Assembly (NCBI RefSeq): GCF_001687625.2
Contig: NZ_CP016538.2
Span: 2,634,501 to 2,698,500 of the forward strand
Source: Planococcus maritimus
GTDB lineage: Bacteria > Bacillota > Bacilli > Bacillales_A > Planococcaceae
Direction: 5' to 3'
Length of the DNA stretch: 64,000 bases
The notes beneath the pieces are model-generated. The model ran no database searches. It was given only the letters and a program-made list of their open reading frames with translations, and was not told the DNA's origin. Shown piece by piece: positions 45,005 to 56,536 of the stretch; position 1 is the stretch's first letter; every line of letters starts with the position of its first letter. Both the position numbers and the translations under genes were made by a program.

Positions 45005-46204
45005 ATGAATTTACTAAATCAAACCGACACATTGATCGATTCCTTGCAACAGGACATGGTGGATATTCGCCGCCATCTGCATATGCACCCCGAACTATCC
45101 CACCAGGAAGTCGAAACGCCTGCCTACATTGCGGAACGTTTAGAGGAAATGGGTGTTGAAGTGCGTCGAGGCGTTGGCGGACGGGGCGTCGTTGGGACCA
45201 TCCGTGGCGGCAAACCTGGCAAGACGATCGCTTTTCGTGCAGATTTTGATGCGTTGCCGATTGATGACCAAAAAGATGTACCTTACAAATCGATGGTCCC
45301 AGGCGTCATGCATGCTTGTGGACACGATGGCCATACTGCTGGTCTCTTGGGATTTGCAAAAGCGATGATGGCGATAAAAGACGAACTGCCCGGGACGATT
45401 GTGCTGATCCACCAATTCGGTGAAGAACTGTCTCCGGGCGGGGCACGCGCGATGATTGAAGACGGTTGCCTCGATGGGGTGGATTTGGTATTCGGTGCGC
45501 ATCTCCAAAGCAAGATGGAGTCCGGCAAAGTTTATCTTCGCGACGGCTATTTGCAGGCCTCAGAAGACGCTATTAAAATCAATGTCTATGGCTCCGGAAC
45601 CCATGGCGCTGAACCGCATACAGGCATCGATCCGATTCTTGCTGCGAGCCATATCATGGTCGCCTTGCAATCGGTCGTCAGCCGCAACGCTGACCCGTTG
45701 AAAGAACTCGTCGTGTCGATTGGCAAATTCCATGCTGGTGATGCGGATAATGTCATCCCGAGCAAAGCCGTCATGGAAGGCACCATCCGCGTGTTCGACC
45801 CTGAACTGCGCAAGCTCGCCAGCGAACGCGTTCGCTCAGTCGCTGAAAACGTCGCTGCTGCCATGGGCGCTCGTGCAGAAGTGATTGTCGAGACCGGCTA
45901 CGATTCGCTGTGGAACCACCCGGAAGCGGCAGAAATCGTCCGCACTTCTGCACGGCCTGTTGTTGGTGAGGACAATGTCATCGATATTGCCCCCGTTATG
46001 CCGGTGGAGGATTTTTCCTATTATACACAAGCGAGACCAGGCGCATTCTTTTTCGTCGGCGCGAAAATGGCAGATGAAACGCTCGTTTATCCGCACCATC
46101 ACGAAAATTTCGACTTCAATGAAGATGCGATGAATACGACGGTAAAAGTGTTTGCTTCCATCTATTTTAACGCCCAGCAAGCAGAGACCGATTCTGCAGA
46201 ATAA
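45005..46204 (+). CDS. M20-family amidohydrolase / aminoacylase
   Basis: The 399-residue metallopeptidase has the M20D motifs RRHLHMHPELSHQE, MHACGHDGHTAG (metal Cys/His), QFGEELSPGGA (catalytic Glu) and a late HHHENFDFNEDAM. A dimerisation domain lies in the middle (GTHGAEPHTGIDP). It hydrolyses N-acyl amino acids or small peptides in the cytoplasm. The ATG at 45005 has AAAGGAG ten bases upstream; an in-frame TTG at 44996 is too close to it. It is divergent from the epimerase-transporter operon, suggesting a shared substrate. Confidence 0.85.
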   Translation: MNLLNQTDTLIDSLQQDMVDIRRHLHMHPELSHQEVETPAYIAERLEEMGVEVRRGVGGRGVVGTIRGGKPGKTIAFRADFDALPIDDQKDVPYKSMVPGVMHACGHDGHTAGLLGFAKAMMAIKDELPGTIVLIHQFGEELSPGGARAMIEDGCLDGVDLVFGAHLQSKMESGKVYLRDGYLQASEDAIKINVYGSGTHGAEPHTGIDPILAASHIMVALQSVVSRNADPLKELVVSIGKFHAGDADNVIPSKAVMEGTIRVFDPELRKLASERVRSVAENVAAAMGARAEVIVETGYDSLWNHPEAAEIVRTSARPVVGEDNVIDIAPVMPVEDFSYYTQARPGAFFFVGAKMADETLVYPHHHENFDFNEDAMNTTVKVFASIYFNAQQAETDSAE

Positions 46205-46212
46205 TAAAGCAT

Positions 46213-46248
46213 ATCCCCCTTCAGCTGATTGCTGGAGGGGGATTTTAT
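46213..46248 (+). terminator. Terminator of the M20 peptidase gene
   Basis: ATCCCCCTTCAGC pairs with GCTGGAGGGGGAT (one wobble) and is followed by TTTATT, about 8 bases after the stop. Confidence 0.85.
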
Positions 46249-46323
46249 TGTAAGCTAACCTGAATACAGTGCTAGTGAGACGGGTGAGCGAGGTATATTG
46301 TCCATTGGTTGTTTCATCTTCAA

Positions 46324-47068
46324 GCAGTCGCCTACCGCTTTGGGCTGGCCTTCCGTAATAAGCCAAGAAGAGCACTTGTCTTATGGCTTCGGCTCGCCCT
46401 TGTGCGCGGTTCGGCTGTTAGATTTCATTGGATTTTTTGAGTGAATAAATATCGCCGTTGATCGACTTCATCCGCTGATGGAAACGCCTAGTTAGACTTG
46501 ATAGTGAGATGAATCGCCTCTTGATCAGTTCATCGTGAAGCAGCCGCCTCCCGCTTTGGGCTGGCCTTCCGCAATAAGCCAAGAAGAGCACTTGTCTTAT
46601 GGCTTCGGCTCGCCCTTGTGCGCGGTTCGGCTGTTAGATTTCATTGGATTTTTTGAGTGAATAAATATCGCCGTTGATCGACTTCATCCGCTGATGGAAA
46701 CGCTTAGTTAGACTTGATAGTGAGATGAATCGCCTCTTAATCAGTTCATCGTGAAGCAGCCGCCTCCCGCTTTGGGCTGGCCTTCCGCAATAAGCCAAGA
46801 AGAGCACTTGTCTTATGGCTTCGGCTCGCCCTTGTGCGCGGTTCGGCTGTTAGATTTCATTGGATTTCTTAAGTGATGAAGCATCTCTTTTTCACATGTT
46901 CATCCGCTGGTGGATGATACTTATTTAGACTTGTGAGTGAGAAGAATGGTTTGTCGATCTTTTCATCACGACGCAGTCGCCTCCCGCTTTGGGCTGGCCT
47001 CCCGCAATAAGCCAAGAAGAGCACTTGTCTTATTGCTCCGGCTCGCCCTTGTGCGCGGTTCGGCTGTT
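46324..47068 (+). repeat. Array of four structured units with a 216-bp period
   Basis: Four copies of a roughly 95-bp structured unit start at 46324, 46540, 46755 and 46975; the conserved TGGGCTGGCC falls at intervals of 216, 215 and 218 bp. Units 2 and 3 with their spacers are almost identical, which indicates a recent duplication; units 1 and 4 are diverged. Each unit has an outer stem GCAGCCG/CGGCTGT, a middle stem AAGCC/GGCTT and an inner stem AAGA/TCTT around GAGCACTTG. No reading frame runs through the array. The spacers (about 120 bp, ATTTCATTGGATT...) are AT-richer. Confidence 0.85.
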
Positions 47069-47454
47069 AGATTTCATTGGATATTAGGTGCTAGAAAGTA
47101 TCGCTGTTGATTGACTTCATCCACAGATGGAGATGCTAAGCTGGACTTGATATTTGTGAGATGTTTTACCTGCTGTATGATTTGAAAGTTTGAAACCAAC
47201 CAATGCTTCTCACTTTTTTATCAGTGCAAGAAGAATTATATTTCATCTCTAAAACTAAAGATGAAGCGGAAAGGGGCGAATGGATGGCGAGGGGAAGCCG
47301 AGTCCATTCATTTGCGACGCATCTGCTTGCAGATGTGGGAGCAACGCTTTTCATGCGATGCTCGAATACAGTGAGAGTTGAGTACTAACGTTTAGCCCTC
47401 CGGAAAGCGTCCCCTTGAAGCGAAATCTATTCCACTTTTTTTACTATTCACGCT
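47069..47454. other. Gene-free region between the repeat array and kbl
   Basis: The 386 bases contain a decaying fifth spacer of the array up to about 47165. A 61-codon open frame (47203-47388, plus) follows; it has no ribosome binding site, and its sequence includes GSRVHSFATHLLADVG. I could not link that frame to a known family and do not call it a gene. GC content and lack of promoters suggest non-coding, possibly another repeat remnant. Confidence 0.45.
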
Positions 47455-47492
47455 CAAAAAAACCCGCACAACTCCATGAGCTGTGCGGGTTT
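47455..47492 (-). terminator. Terminator of kbl
   Basis: On the minus strand AAACCCGCACAG/CTGTGCGGGTTT-type arms (AAACCCGCACA with TGTGCGGGTTT) enclose ten bases and are followed by TTTTTGAG, a few bases after the kbl stop. Confidence 0.88.
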
Positions 47493-47496
47493 GGTC

Positions 47497-48687
47497 TTAT
47501 TTGATGACGTTTAGTTCTTTGCCGACTTTTGCGTAGATCTCGATCGCTTCGTCGAGCATTTCTTTTGTATGTGCCGCTGTTGGCATATTGCGGACACGGC
47601 CTGTGCCGCGTGGGACTGTCGGGAAGACGATGGATTTCGCGTAGACGCCTTCTTCAAACAAACGTTTCGAGAATTGCTGTGTCAACTTTTCGTCGCCGAT
47701 GATGCATGGCGTAATTGGCGTAGCAGAATCGCCGATATCAAAGCCAAGCTCTTTCAAGCCTTTTTTCAAATAATCGCCGTTGTCCCATAGCTTGTCGTGC
47801 AGTTCTGTTGAATCGATGATCTTCTGAACCGCAGCTGTTGTCGCTGCCACGTCTCCTGGTGTTACCGCTGTCGAGAACAAGAACGGACGGGAGCGCACGC
47901 GCAACCAGTCGATCAATTGCTTCTTACCAGCTACGTAACCGCCGACAACGCCGACTGCTTTCGAAAGTGTGCCCATCTGCATATCGACTTCTTTTTCCAA
48001 GCCGAAATGTTTCACGGTGCCTTTCCCTTTGCCTGTGACGCCTGAACCGTGCGCGTCGTCCACGTAAGTGATCAGGTCGAATTCTTTTGCGATTTCCACG
48101 ATTTCCGGAAGTTTCGCGATGTCACCATCCATAGAGAAGACGCCGTCTGTGATAACCATGACTTTATTGTATTGGCCGGATTCAGTCGCTTCTTTCGCTT
48201 TCTGGCGAAGATCTTCCATATCCGAGTGTTTGAACGCGATGATTTTCGCTTTTGACAAGCGGCAGCCGTCGATGATCGAAGCGTGGTTCAATTGATCAGA
48301 CAAGATCGCATCATTTTTGTCCATGACTGCAGAAATCGCCGCCATATTGCAATTGAAGCCAGACTGGAATGAAATTGCAGCTTCTGTTCCTTTGAACTCA
48401 GCCAATTTTTCTTCCAATTGTACGTGAAGGTCGAGCGTTCCGTTGATGGTACGAACTGCACCTGCCCCGACTCCGTATTTTTCGATTGCTTCGATCGCTA
48501 CTTTTTTCAAGCCTTCGTCTGTCGCAAGTCCCAAATAGTTATTCGAGGACAAGTTAATCAAGTCCTTGCCGCCGATTTTAATAACCGCTCCGTTCGGGCC
48601 TTCTACCGGATCGATTTCATTATATAAGCCTTGGTCTTTCAATTCCGTTAAGTTTTCTTCCAAAAACGCATCTAATTTTTTCGACAC
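47497..48687 (-). CDS. kbl: Glycine C-acetyltransferase (2-amino-3-ketobutyrate CoA ligase)
   Basis: The 396-residue alpha-oxoamine synthase has [31 protein letters not shown] and the PLP-lysine motif [13 protein letters not shown]. It splits 2-amino-3-oxobutyrate with CoA to glycine and acetyl-CoA, completing threonine breakdown begun by the tdh-like gene at 38536. The GTG start at 48687 has AAAGGA eight bases upstream and matches family N-termini; the ATG 36 bases earlier lacks a ribosome binding site. Unlike many bacteria, kbl and tdh are 8 kb apart here. Confidence 0.9.
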   Translation of the reverse strand: MSKKLDAFLEENLTELKDQGLYNEIDPVEGPNGAVIKIGGKDLINLSSNNYLGLATDEGLKKVAIEAIEKYGVGAGAVRTINGTLDLHVQLEEKLAEFKGTEAAISFQSGFNCNMAAISAVMDKNDAILSDQLNHASIIDGCRLSKAKIIAFKHSDMEDLRQKAKEATESGQYNKVMVITDGVFSMDGDIAKLPEIVEIAKEFDLITYVDDAHGSGVTGKGKGTVKHFGLEKEVDMQMGTLSKAVGVVGGYVAGKKQLIDWLRVRSRPFLFSTAVTPGDVAATTAAVQKIIDSTELHDKLWDNGDYLKKGLKELGFDIGDSATPITPCIIGDEKLTQQFSKRLFEEGVYAKSIVFPTVPRGTGRVRNMPTAAHTKEMLDEAIEIYAKVGKELNVIK

Positions 48688-48750
48688 AGTCCTCTTCCTT
48701 TCAAAAACAAATTCTGACTCCATCTTATCACACCGCCATTTTTTCCAAAA

Positions 48751-48776
48751 GAAAAAGCGGGCCTTAGACGCCCACT
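48751..48776 (-). terminator. Short terminator after the YhgE/Pip gene
   Basis: On the minus strand GTGGGC/GCCCGC encloses seven bases and is followed by TTTTTC, six bases after the stop. The stem is short and contains one wobble pair. Confidence 0.6.
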
Positions 48777-48781
48777 CTTCT

Positions 48782-50224
48782 TTACGCAGCTTCAGTTACT
48801 GTTCTTTGTTCTTTCTGGAACCGGAAATAATAGACGCCTCCGAGTAGTAATATCATGACTAATAATACAACTACCAAAATCCACAGCGCCTGGTCGAACG
48901 GGACGTTTCCTTCAAAACCAAAAATGGATTCCCTCAACGCTTTGATTGCATAGGTCATTGGAGAATACGGGTGGACGGCTTGGAAAAAGCCATTCGTCAA
49001 TTGGATGGGAAACGTTCCTTCGCTGGCACCGAGCTGCAAGACCAATAGTAAAATTCCTAGGAAGTTTCCAACTTTATCGAAAGCGGCGACCAAAAAGGAC
49101 AAGATGAAGATCCACGTGTTGGAGATCACAAAGAGAATCAGCAGGAAAGAGCCTATGTTTTCGACAGGTATTTCCAACACCTTCAAAATAAAAACAGCTA
49201 ATAAAGCCGCCTGAAATGTTCCTTGCGCCAAAATGACCGACAGCTTACTGCCCCACCATCTCAGCAGCGTGGTCGACTCCCGGTCACGCGTCCGGAAAGG
49301 ATAAATCGTGGAAAAAGCGATCGCCCCGACAAACAAACTGAGCGCAATAATATAAGGCGCAAAGCTCTGTCCATAGTTTTCGACTTCCGTAACTGTTTCT
49401 TTATTGACTTTGACAGGCTCGCTGATCAGCTTGGCATTTGCGGTTTCAAAAGCATAAGCGGAAACTTCTTCTGAAGCGGCAGACAGCTCCTCGCTCAAAT
49501 TCGTCGAGCCGTTGCCCAATTCGTCGATGCCTTCGCTTATCTGCTTATTGCCTTCTATCAGTTTAGCGAGTTCTGTCGCAAGCGGTGAAGGTGCCTGGCC
49601 GGCAAGGGCCTTCATTCCTTCTCCAATTTGTCCCGTGGAGGCTGCTAATTGGTCCGACCCATCCGCCAACTCATTAGCGCCCGACGAAGCTTCTTGATAC
49701 CCATCGTTCATCTCGTTTACTGTTTCGAATACTTTTTCGGTATACAACTCCCGAACTTCAGATGCCACCGCCGTCTCTACAGCCAAAATGCTTTGGTCGG
49801 CAATCGACTTCCCGGAATAGCTATAGCCTGGATTGGTTTCGACATCCAAAGTCATTTCCATCGGCTCCTCGCTTAATAGAGAGGACGCGTTAGCAGAAAA
49901 GTCTTGCGGCAAAGTGATCGAAGCATAATAATCCCCTTTCACTACGCCTGCGTGTGCTTCATCGCTTCCGACGAAATGCCATTCAAAATCGTCGTTGTCT
50001 TTTAGCTCTTCCACGATTTCCTCACCGATTTGTATGCTCTCCCCATCGAGTTCGGCTGTTTGGTCTTCATTGACGACGGCAATCGGAAGATCTTCTGTTT
50101 TTCCATATGGATCCCACATCGATGTCAAAAACGAAGCGCTGTAAATCACCGGCAAAAACATGACCGCGATTAGCGAGATAATGAGCATTTTTTTCGAGAA
50201 AATTGTTTTCAATTCATGAATCAT
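48782..50224 (-). CDS. YhgE/Pip-domain membrane protein (ABC-2-type)
   Basis: The 480-residue protein has one N-terminal membrane segment, a large extracellular domain (residues 35-270) with [16 protein letters not shown] and a Ser/Gly/Ala-rich helical region of coiled-coil type, and five to six C-terminal segments. This is the layout of the YhgE/Pip (phage infection protein) family, related to ABC-2 permeases and linked to ESX-type loci and export. It is shorter than the 700-900 residues of classical Pip. It overlaps the MarR gene by 4 bases, so it is probably the regulated target. Confidence 0.82.
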   Translation of the reverse strand: MIHELKTIFSKKMLIISLIAVMFLPVIYSASFLTSMWDPYGKTEDLPIAVVNEDQTAELDGESIQIGEEIVEELKDNDDFEWHFVGSDEAHAGVVKGDYYASITLPQDFSANASSLLSEEPMEMTLDVETNPGYSYSGKSIADQSILAVETAVASEVRELYTEKVFETVNEMNDGYQEASSGANELADGSDQLAASTGQIGEGMKALAGQAPSPLATELAKLIEGNKQISEGIDELGNGSTNLSEELSAASEEVSAYAFETANAKLISEPVKVNKETVTEVENYGQSFAPYIIALSLFVGAIAFSTIYPFRTRDRESTTLLRWWGSKLSVILAQGTFQAALLAVFILKVLEIPVENIGSFLLILFVISNTWIFILSFLVAAFDKVGNFLGILLLVLQLGASEGTFPIQLTNGFFQAVHPYSPMTYAIKALRESIFGFEGNVPFDQALWILVVVLLVMILLLGGVYYFRFQKEQRTVTEAA

Positions 50225-50679
50225 TTATTGTCGCCGTCCTTTTCCATTTTCAAGCAATGAACGATTTCATCCAATTGGCTCGTGAATTTTATGATTTCGT
50301 CACCCGTAAAGCGTTCAGCCAGCAAATCGTTTAGATTTTCAAAAATGACTGTCTCACTTACCACCAATAGTTCAGTTCCTTTTTGAGTAATTGAAATGGC
50401 TTTTTTGCGCAAATCCTGATTCGTTAATATGGCAATTAAGCCATCTTGTTCCAACTTTTTAATACGATTAGAAATCGCTGTCTTAAAGACTCCTTGAATA
50501 TCCGCTATTTCACTTTGGGAAATGGACGGATTTTTTTTGATGATCCGCAAAGTCTGCAATTGTTGCGGAGAATAGGCTTTCAATTCTTCATGATTGGCAA
50601 ATACATCCGCTACATAGGCATTCACTTCCAAAATCGCTTCGCTGAATTTCGAGTAGGCTGTGAATAATTCTTGAGACAT
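50221..50679 (-). CDS. MarR-family transcriptional regulator
   Basis: The 152-residue winged-helix protein has LRIIKKNPSISQSEIADIQ as recognition region and a wing near DGLIAILTNQDLRKKAI, followed by ITQKGTEL. It precedes and overlaps (ATGA) the YhgE/Pip membrane protein, an arrangement in which MarR proteins repress the export gene and themselves. The upstream region 50685-50740 has the dyad GTACA...TGTAC-like sequences (TATAGTACACCCGCTGTACTATA), a good candidate for its operator. Confidence 0.85.
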   Translation of the reverse strand: MSQELFTAYSKFSEAILEVNAYVADVFANHEELKAYSPQQLQTLRIIKKNPSISQSEIADIQGVFKTAISNRIKKLEQDGLIAILTNQDLRKKAISITQKGTELLVVSETVIFENLNDLLAERFTGDEIIKFTSQLDEIVHCLKMEKDGDNK

Positions 50680-50710
50680 TAGTATACCCCTGTACTTAAT
50701 TTCTTTTTAT

Positions 50711-50733
50711 ATAGTACACCCGCTGTACTATAT
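50711..50733. promoter_or_regulatory. Candidate MarR operator
   Basis: TATAGTACA and TGTACTATA are perfect 9-base inverted arms around five bases, located about 35 bases upstream of the MarR-type gene. MarR proteins bind palindromes of this size near their own promoters. Binding is inferred; the arm sequence and position are seen directly. Confidence 0.65.
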
Positions 50734-50783
50734 ATTCAAGTGATTCCCCTCTTTTTTTGTACAGTAGCCGCATTCCTTAAAAG

Positions 50784-50817
50784 TCCAAAAAAAAAGAGCG
50801 GGCAACTGCCCGCTCTT
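50784..50817 (-). terminator. Terminator of the secreted metalloprotease gene
   Basis: On the minus strand AAGAGCGGGCA/TGCCCGCTCTT is a perfect 11-bp stem with a two-base loop followed by nine thymines. Confidence 0.92.
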
Positions 50818-50831
50818 ACCTATCACTTCAC

Positions 50832-52943
50832 TTACTTTTTGCTATTTCCGTTTTTCTTGCCTTTGCTTTTATCTTCTTTGTACAGCACTTCATACGTAAA
50901 TTCTTTCGCTTGTTTTTGGTCTGGCGCTGCTGCATAAGAAGTGATCATTTTCAGGTTGCCTTCACGCAGCACTTGCTGCAAGTCGAGCGCTTGTTTTTCC
51001 GTTACATTGTACGGATCGACATTGAATACACGCTGCTTGCCGTTTTTCTTCGTTTGGATAAATGTTGTCGTGAAGTCGACATACTCACCTTTCAATTGGC
51101 CAAGTGACTGGAACGGCTCTGTAGAAGTTCCATCTGCCGAGAAATCACCCAATTGGATATTTTTGATGAACCAACCGGCTTCATTCGAGCCCCAGTCCGT
51201 CATGTTGCGGAACGATACCAATACATCTTGCCCTGCATATTCAGATAAATCGAATGTTTCCGTAGACCAATTCGTTTTCTCGCCTGTGAACCCTGGAACA
51301 TTCTCCTTGATCGTTGGGTAGCCTTCTTCCACTACGTCTGAGCGTGTGTTATCGTTCTCGAGTGATTTCCACGTTTCGCCGTTATCCGTAGACACTTGGA
51401 CGGCTGCGAAATCCCATTGCTCTTCGATATGATAATAATGCTCAAAGCTCAAAGTCGGGTTGGCAGTAGGAACTGTTGCCCCAAAGATCAAGGCTTGGTC
51501 TGCTTCGTCGCCGTTGTTCGCATGAAGCACTTGTTCAGAAGCGTCAAGTGGATTAGCCGCTGTGTCCCATTGCAATGGCAGGAAGTCCACACCGTCGAAC
51601 TTCATGCCGCGCACTGTGCGGTCCAAGTTGAATTCCTTAAAGTCTCCGCCCCATGCCGGAACGCCTTCTTTTTCGAAAGTTTTTGCTTTCTCGAAATCAA
51701 CGGTCTTGCCACGTACGCCATCACCGACTGGCAGTTCACGCAAATCGATGCTATCGAATTTGTAATCCTTGCTGACCGTGTCGTCATCGAGCGTCAACGC
51801 TGTCATGAAATCCTGATATAGTTCAGTGAATGTTTTATTTGTGCCGTAGTCTTCGAGGACTTTGTCGACACTCGCCATGCCTTGAGTCGTGCCATCTGTC
51901 GCAAGTTCACGAATAAATTCCTGGCCGAATTTATCGTACATATACAGTGTGAACAAATACACTTGGCCATAGTCTGCAATCGTTTCTGGACCAGTGGCCG
52001 CTGTTCCGTGCTCATCCCAGTTGACGAGTGAGTTTTCCGGGTGGTCCAAATAGAAGTTGATTGATCCTTCACCATGACCATAGCCACCGAGGAATTCAGA
52101 GAATGTCGACATGCCTTCATTGAGCCACGTTTCTTCTGCACCGTCATTATCGGCTTGGATCAAATGCTGAAGCTCATGGATTGTTGTACCGAAGAATGTG
52201 CTCTCTAAGCGCGTTTCCCATGAATTCGTATCAATCGTAACAATATTACGGTCTGTATAGTTTTCGAGAGTCTGCCAGAAGAAGCCGGCTACGAAAAACG
52301 GATAGGATGGATTGTCCCAGCCCTCGTCTTGGACGTTATCAACAAGCATGATCACTTTATCGGATCCTTCATAATATCCTTCCGGAAGGCCAACCATGCC
52401 AGGAAGCGGCGACTTTGAGCCGTCCAGCGAATCAGGGGTGCCAAAGAATTCGGTTGCTTTCGGATAGATATTGCCGTCAAACTCATCTCTTAATTTATCT
52501 ACTTGCGCTTGCGTAACGATATCTGCAGGTTTCGGGTTGTTTGGTCCATATGCTAAATCATTGGCGACCCAGATTTCCACGTTATCGCCGACGCTGCGAA
52601 GTGTAAAATCCTTAAATGACAAATTACGATTCAAGAACTTTTTCGTGCCGCCATCATAGGTGAAATGTTCGCTTGCCTTAGCTCCTTTACCATTGTCTAC
52701 TGTTTCATCATTCAATGCTCCAGCTTGGTCTTTGATGCGCTGCTCTGCTTCTTTTTGGAACGACTCATCATTCGTTAACCGGTTTAGTTCTTGGTCGATA
52801 TCGATGCGTTCGCCATAGCGATCCTCATCCCAAGCCCCAAGCGATGGCAACTCCTCGACTGGTGCAGCACTCGCTGCTGGGGAATAAAGGGAAAGCGCCA
52901 ATGCGCTCGCTGATAATATAGGGAACCACTTGCTTTTTTTCAT
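50832..52943 (-). CDS. Secreted zinc metalloprotease, immune-inhibitor-A-like
   Basis: The 703-residue protein has a Sec signal peptide (KKSKW, hydrophobic core to about residue 24, SPAASA cleavage region) and a zinc site HELQH at 256-260 with a probable third ligand Glu276 in WLNEGMS. A C-terminal beta-sandwich contains the InhA-like DLSEYAGQDVLVSFR and WFIKNIQLGD. The gluzincin-style HExxH...NEG spacing differs from the HEYGHxLG of classical M6 InhA, so the catalytic domain may be M30/hyicolysin-like. The ATG at 52943 follows AAGGAG. It probably degrades extracellular protein. Confidence 0.8.
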   Translation of the reverse strand: MKKSKWFPILSASALALSLYSPAASAAPVEELPSLGAWDEDRYGERIDIDQELNRLTNDESFQKEAEQRIKDQAGALNDETVDNGKGAKASEHFTYDGGTKKFLNRNLSFKDFTLRSVGDNVEIWVANDLAYGPNNPKPADIVTQAQVDKLRDEFDGNIYPKATEFFGTPDSLDGSKSPLPGMVGLPEGYYEGSDKVIMLVDNVQDEGWDNPSYPFFVAGFFWQTLENYTDRNIVTIDTNSWETRLESTFFGTTIHELQHLIQADNDGAEETWLNEGMSTFSEFLGGYGHGEGSINFYLDHPENSLVNWDEHGTAATGPETIADYGQVYLFTLYMYDKFGQEFIRELATDGTTQGMASVDKVLEDYGTNKTFTELYQDFMTALTLDDDTVSKDYKFDSIDLRELPVGDGVRGKTVDFEKAKTFEKEGVPAWGGDFKEFNLDRTVRGMKFDGVDFLPLQWDTAANPLDASEQVLHANNGDEADQALIFGATVPTANPTLSFEHYYHIEEQWDFAAVQVSTDNGETWKSLENDNTRSDVVEEGYPTIKENVPGFTGEKTNWSTETFDLSEYAGQDVLVSFRNMTDWGSNEAGWFIKNIQLGDFSADGTSTEPFQSLGQLKGEYVDFTTTFIQTKKNGKQRVFNVDPYNVTEKQALDLQQVLREGNLKMITSYAAAPDQKQAKEFTYEVLYKEDKSKGKKNGNSKK

Positions 52944-53154
52944 GAATATGTATCTCCTTCCAGAAATATCAGAATATTTTTTCTTTCTAAAGATTACCAC
53001 TTCTTTCGTGCTGGCTGAATAGGGTAAATTATGTATTTCGTCAACCGAAATACAGGTGTTTTGTCTTGCTAGAAACGTATATTAAGTAGGTAAATTACAT
53101 CAATATTCTGATTTAACAGTCTTTTCATTTTAATAAAAACTATAGAACTCCATT

Positions 53155-53184
53155 AAAAAAAGCGGACAAATGTCCGCTTTTTTC
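53155..53184 (-). terminator. Terminator of the yrrT-luxS-mccA-mccB operon
   Basis: AAAAAAGCGGACA/TGTCCGCTTTTTT is a perfect stem with a two-base loop; it begins 3 bases after the mccB stop on the minus strand. Confidence 0.92.
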
Positions 53185-53186
53185 TA

Positions 53187-55252
<2,066 letters not shown>

Positions 55253-55263
55253 GCTGAGTCTCC

Positions 55264-55737
55264 TTATGCCGTTTCTTCTTTGAAGATTTGGTTCCACTCA
55301 TCTTTTTTGGACAGCATTTCTTTGGCAATTTCGTGTGCGCCTTCTAAGCTATGGCTCGCTGCCCACCCGCATTGAACTTCGTTGCAAGCTGGCACTTCGT
55401 CCGCTGCAATGACGTCTTTCAAAGTGGCTTCTAAAATTCTTAAAATATCATCATAGCTATCGTGGTTGATCATTGAGATATAAAATCCAGTTTGGCAACC
55501 CATTGGCCCGATGTCGATAATTTGATCTGAATGGTTGCGGCTATGCTCGGCCATCATGTGCTCAAGCGAGTGAAGGCCTGGCATGTCCATATGTTCTTTG
55601 TTTGGCTGTTTGAAACGAATATCGTATTTCTTAATAACGTCTCCGTTGGCGCCCGTCTTTTCTCCGGCTAGACGGACGTAAGGTGCGGCTACTTTTGTAT
55701 GGTCTAGGTTAAAGCTTTCTACGTTCATTTTTTTCAT
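55264..55737 (-). CDS. luxS: S-ribosylhomocysteine lyase LuxS
   Basis: The 157-residue enzyme has the metal ligands His56 and His60 with Glu59 in HSLEH, Cys123 in VQCGWA, and the catalytic Cys81 in GPMGCQTG. It splits S-ribosylhomocysteine to homocysteine and DPD, the precursor of AI-2. Here it lies between yrrT and mccA, so homocysteine is made and consumed within one operon. A methylthioadenosine/SAH nucleosidase gene, needed just before LuxS, is not in this window. Confidence 0.96.
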   Translation of the reverse strand: MKKMNVESFNLDHTKVAAPYVRLAGEKTGANGDVIKKYDIRFKQPNKEHMDMPGLHSLEHMMAEHSRNHSDQIIDIGPMGCQTGFYISMINHDSYDDILRILEATLKDVIAADEVPACNEVQCGWAASHSLEGAHEIAKEMLSKKDEWNQIFKEETA

Positions 55738-55750
55738 GATAATCTCCCTT

Positions 55751-56386
55751 TCATCGTTTAGTTGCGTCCATTAAGAACACATAGTCGTTTAGGCGTGTGA
55801 AGGTTACATCAAAACCATTTTGCTGAAACAAGCTTTCTAGCACAGGCACTGTCGTATAGTGTTCACGCTTCAAGTCTTCCACAAGATTTTTGTGGCCCTC
55901 GCCTTCTTCGTAAACAATGCGTCCTTGTTTTGCTTCTTCCGATTCGAAAACCGTATCCGCGAAAACGACTTTCCCGCCGCTTGGCAAGAGCGACGCGTAA
56001 AGCTTGATTGCCTGCTCTTTCTCTTTATCTGTTAAGTGGTGGAAAGCATAGCTGCTGACAAAACTGCCAACTGCTTCTGGGAGGTCGAATTCCAAGAAGT
56101 CCCCATCTAGCAGCGTCATTTCCGGGAATTTGCTCTCGGTAGCTTGGCGCATCGCAGCATTAGGTTCAATGCCGGTCACGTGAAACCCTCTACTTAAGAG
56201 AGCAGCTGTAAGATTGCCTGTCCCTGTTCCGAATTCAACTACAGGGCTTACCGCTTTCTTCGCGACTGCCTCCAGAATATCCTTGTAGTTTTCAAAAACT
56301 GCTGCATATTCCGGATCTTCTCCACCGACTGAGGCATCATAGGTATGCACCCACTCATCAAAGATCTCGACAAATTCTCTTCCCAT
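55751..56386 (-). CDS. yrrT: SAM-dependent methyltransferase YrrT
   Basis: The 211-residue class I methyltransferase begins [20 protein letters not shown] and has the SAM-binding [14 protein letters not shown] and [11 protein letters not shown]. In Bacillus subtilis yrrT heads the yrrT-mtnN-mccA-mccB operon for recycling S-adenosylhomocysteine into cysteine; here luxS takes the second place. The methyl acceptor is unknown. It is first in the operon, with an inverted repeat and a TATAAT box directly upstream. Confidence 0.9.
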   Translation of the reverse strand: MGREFVEIFDEWVHTYDASVGGEDPEYAAVFENYKDILEAVAKKAVSPVVEFGTGTGNLTAALLSRGFHVTGIEPNAAMRQATESKFPEMTLLDGDFLEFDLPEAVGSFVSSYAFHHLTDKEKEQAIKLYASLLPSGGKVVFADTVFESEEAKQGRIVYEEGEGHKNLVEDLKREHYTTVPVLESLFQQNGFDVTFTRLNDYVFLMDATKR

Positions 56387-56413
56387 AATTACACTCCCAC
56401 TCTCTCAAATGTT

Positions 56414-56447
56414 ATTATACACAAAACCAATAGTTTTACTTGGTTTT
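56414..56447 (-). promoter_or_regulatory. Promoter and inverted repeat upstream of yrrT
   Basis: On the minus strand TATAAT (56414-56419) is preceded directly by the perfect inverted repeat AAAACCAA-N9-TTGGTTTT (56423-56447), which covers the -35 region. No good -35 box exists, suggesting an activator or a repressor at the dyad. The dyad shares AAACC...GGTTT arms with the one before tcyA. Confidence 0.6.
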
Positions 56448-56499
56448 ATTTATAACATATGCAGTTGCCTAGTTCAAGTTAAGGCGGCTGGCTGTTTCC

Positions 56500-56530
56500 A
56501 TAAAAAAAGACCCGGCATGCGCCGGATCCC
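56500..56530 (-). terminator. Terminator of the YczE-type gene
   Basis: On the minus strand GATCCGGC/GCCGGGTC pairs (one wobble) over four bases and is followed by TTTTTTTA, 7 bases beyond the stop. Confidence 0.8.
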
Positions 56531-56536
56531 AGGTTC

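Noticed and set aside
45836-46375. 179-codon minus-strand open frame over the end of the M20 peptidase gene
   Set aside because: It is antisense to a well-supported gene and begins in the repeat region beyond the terminator.
46324-47068. CRISPR array
   Set aside because: Repeats are about 95-216 bp and the spacers are themselves repeated between units; no cas genes are present in the window.
47203-47388. 61-codon plus-strand open frame after the repeat array
   Set aside because: No ribosome binding site, promoter or known family; left as a remark in the region entry only.
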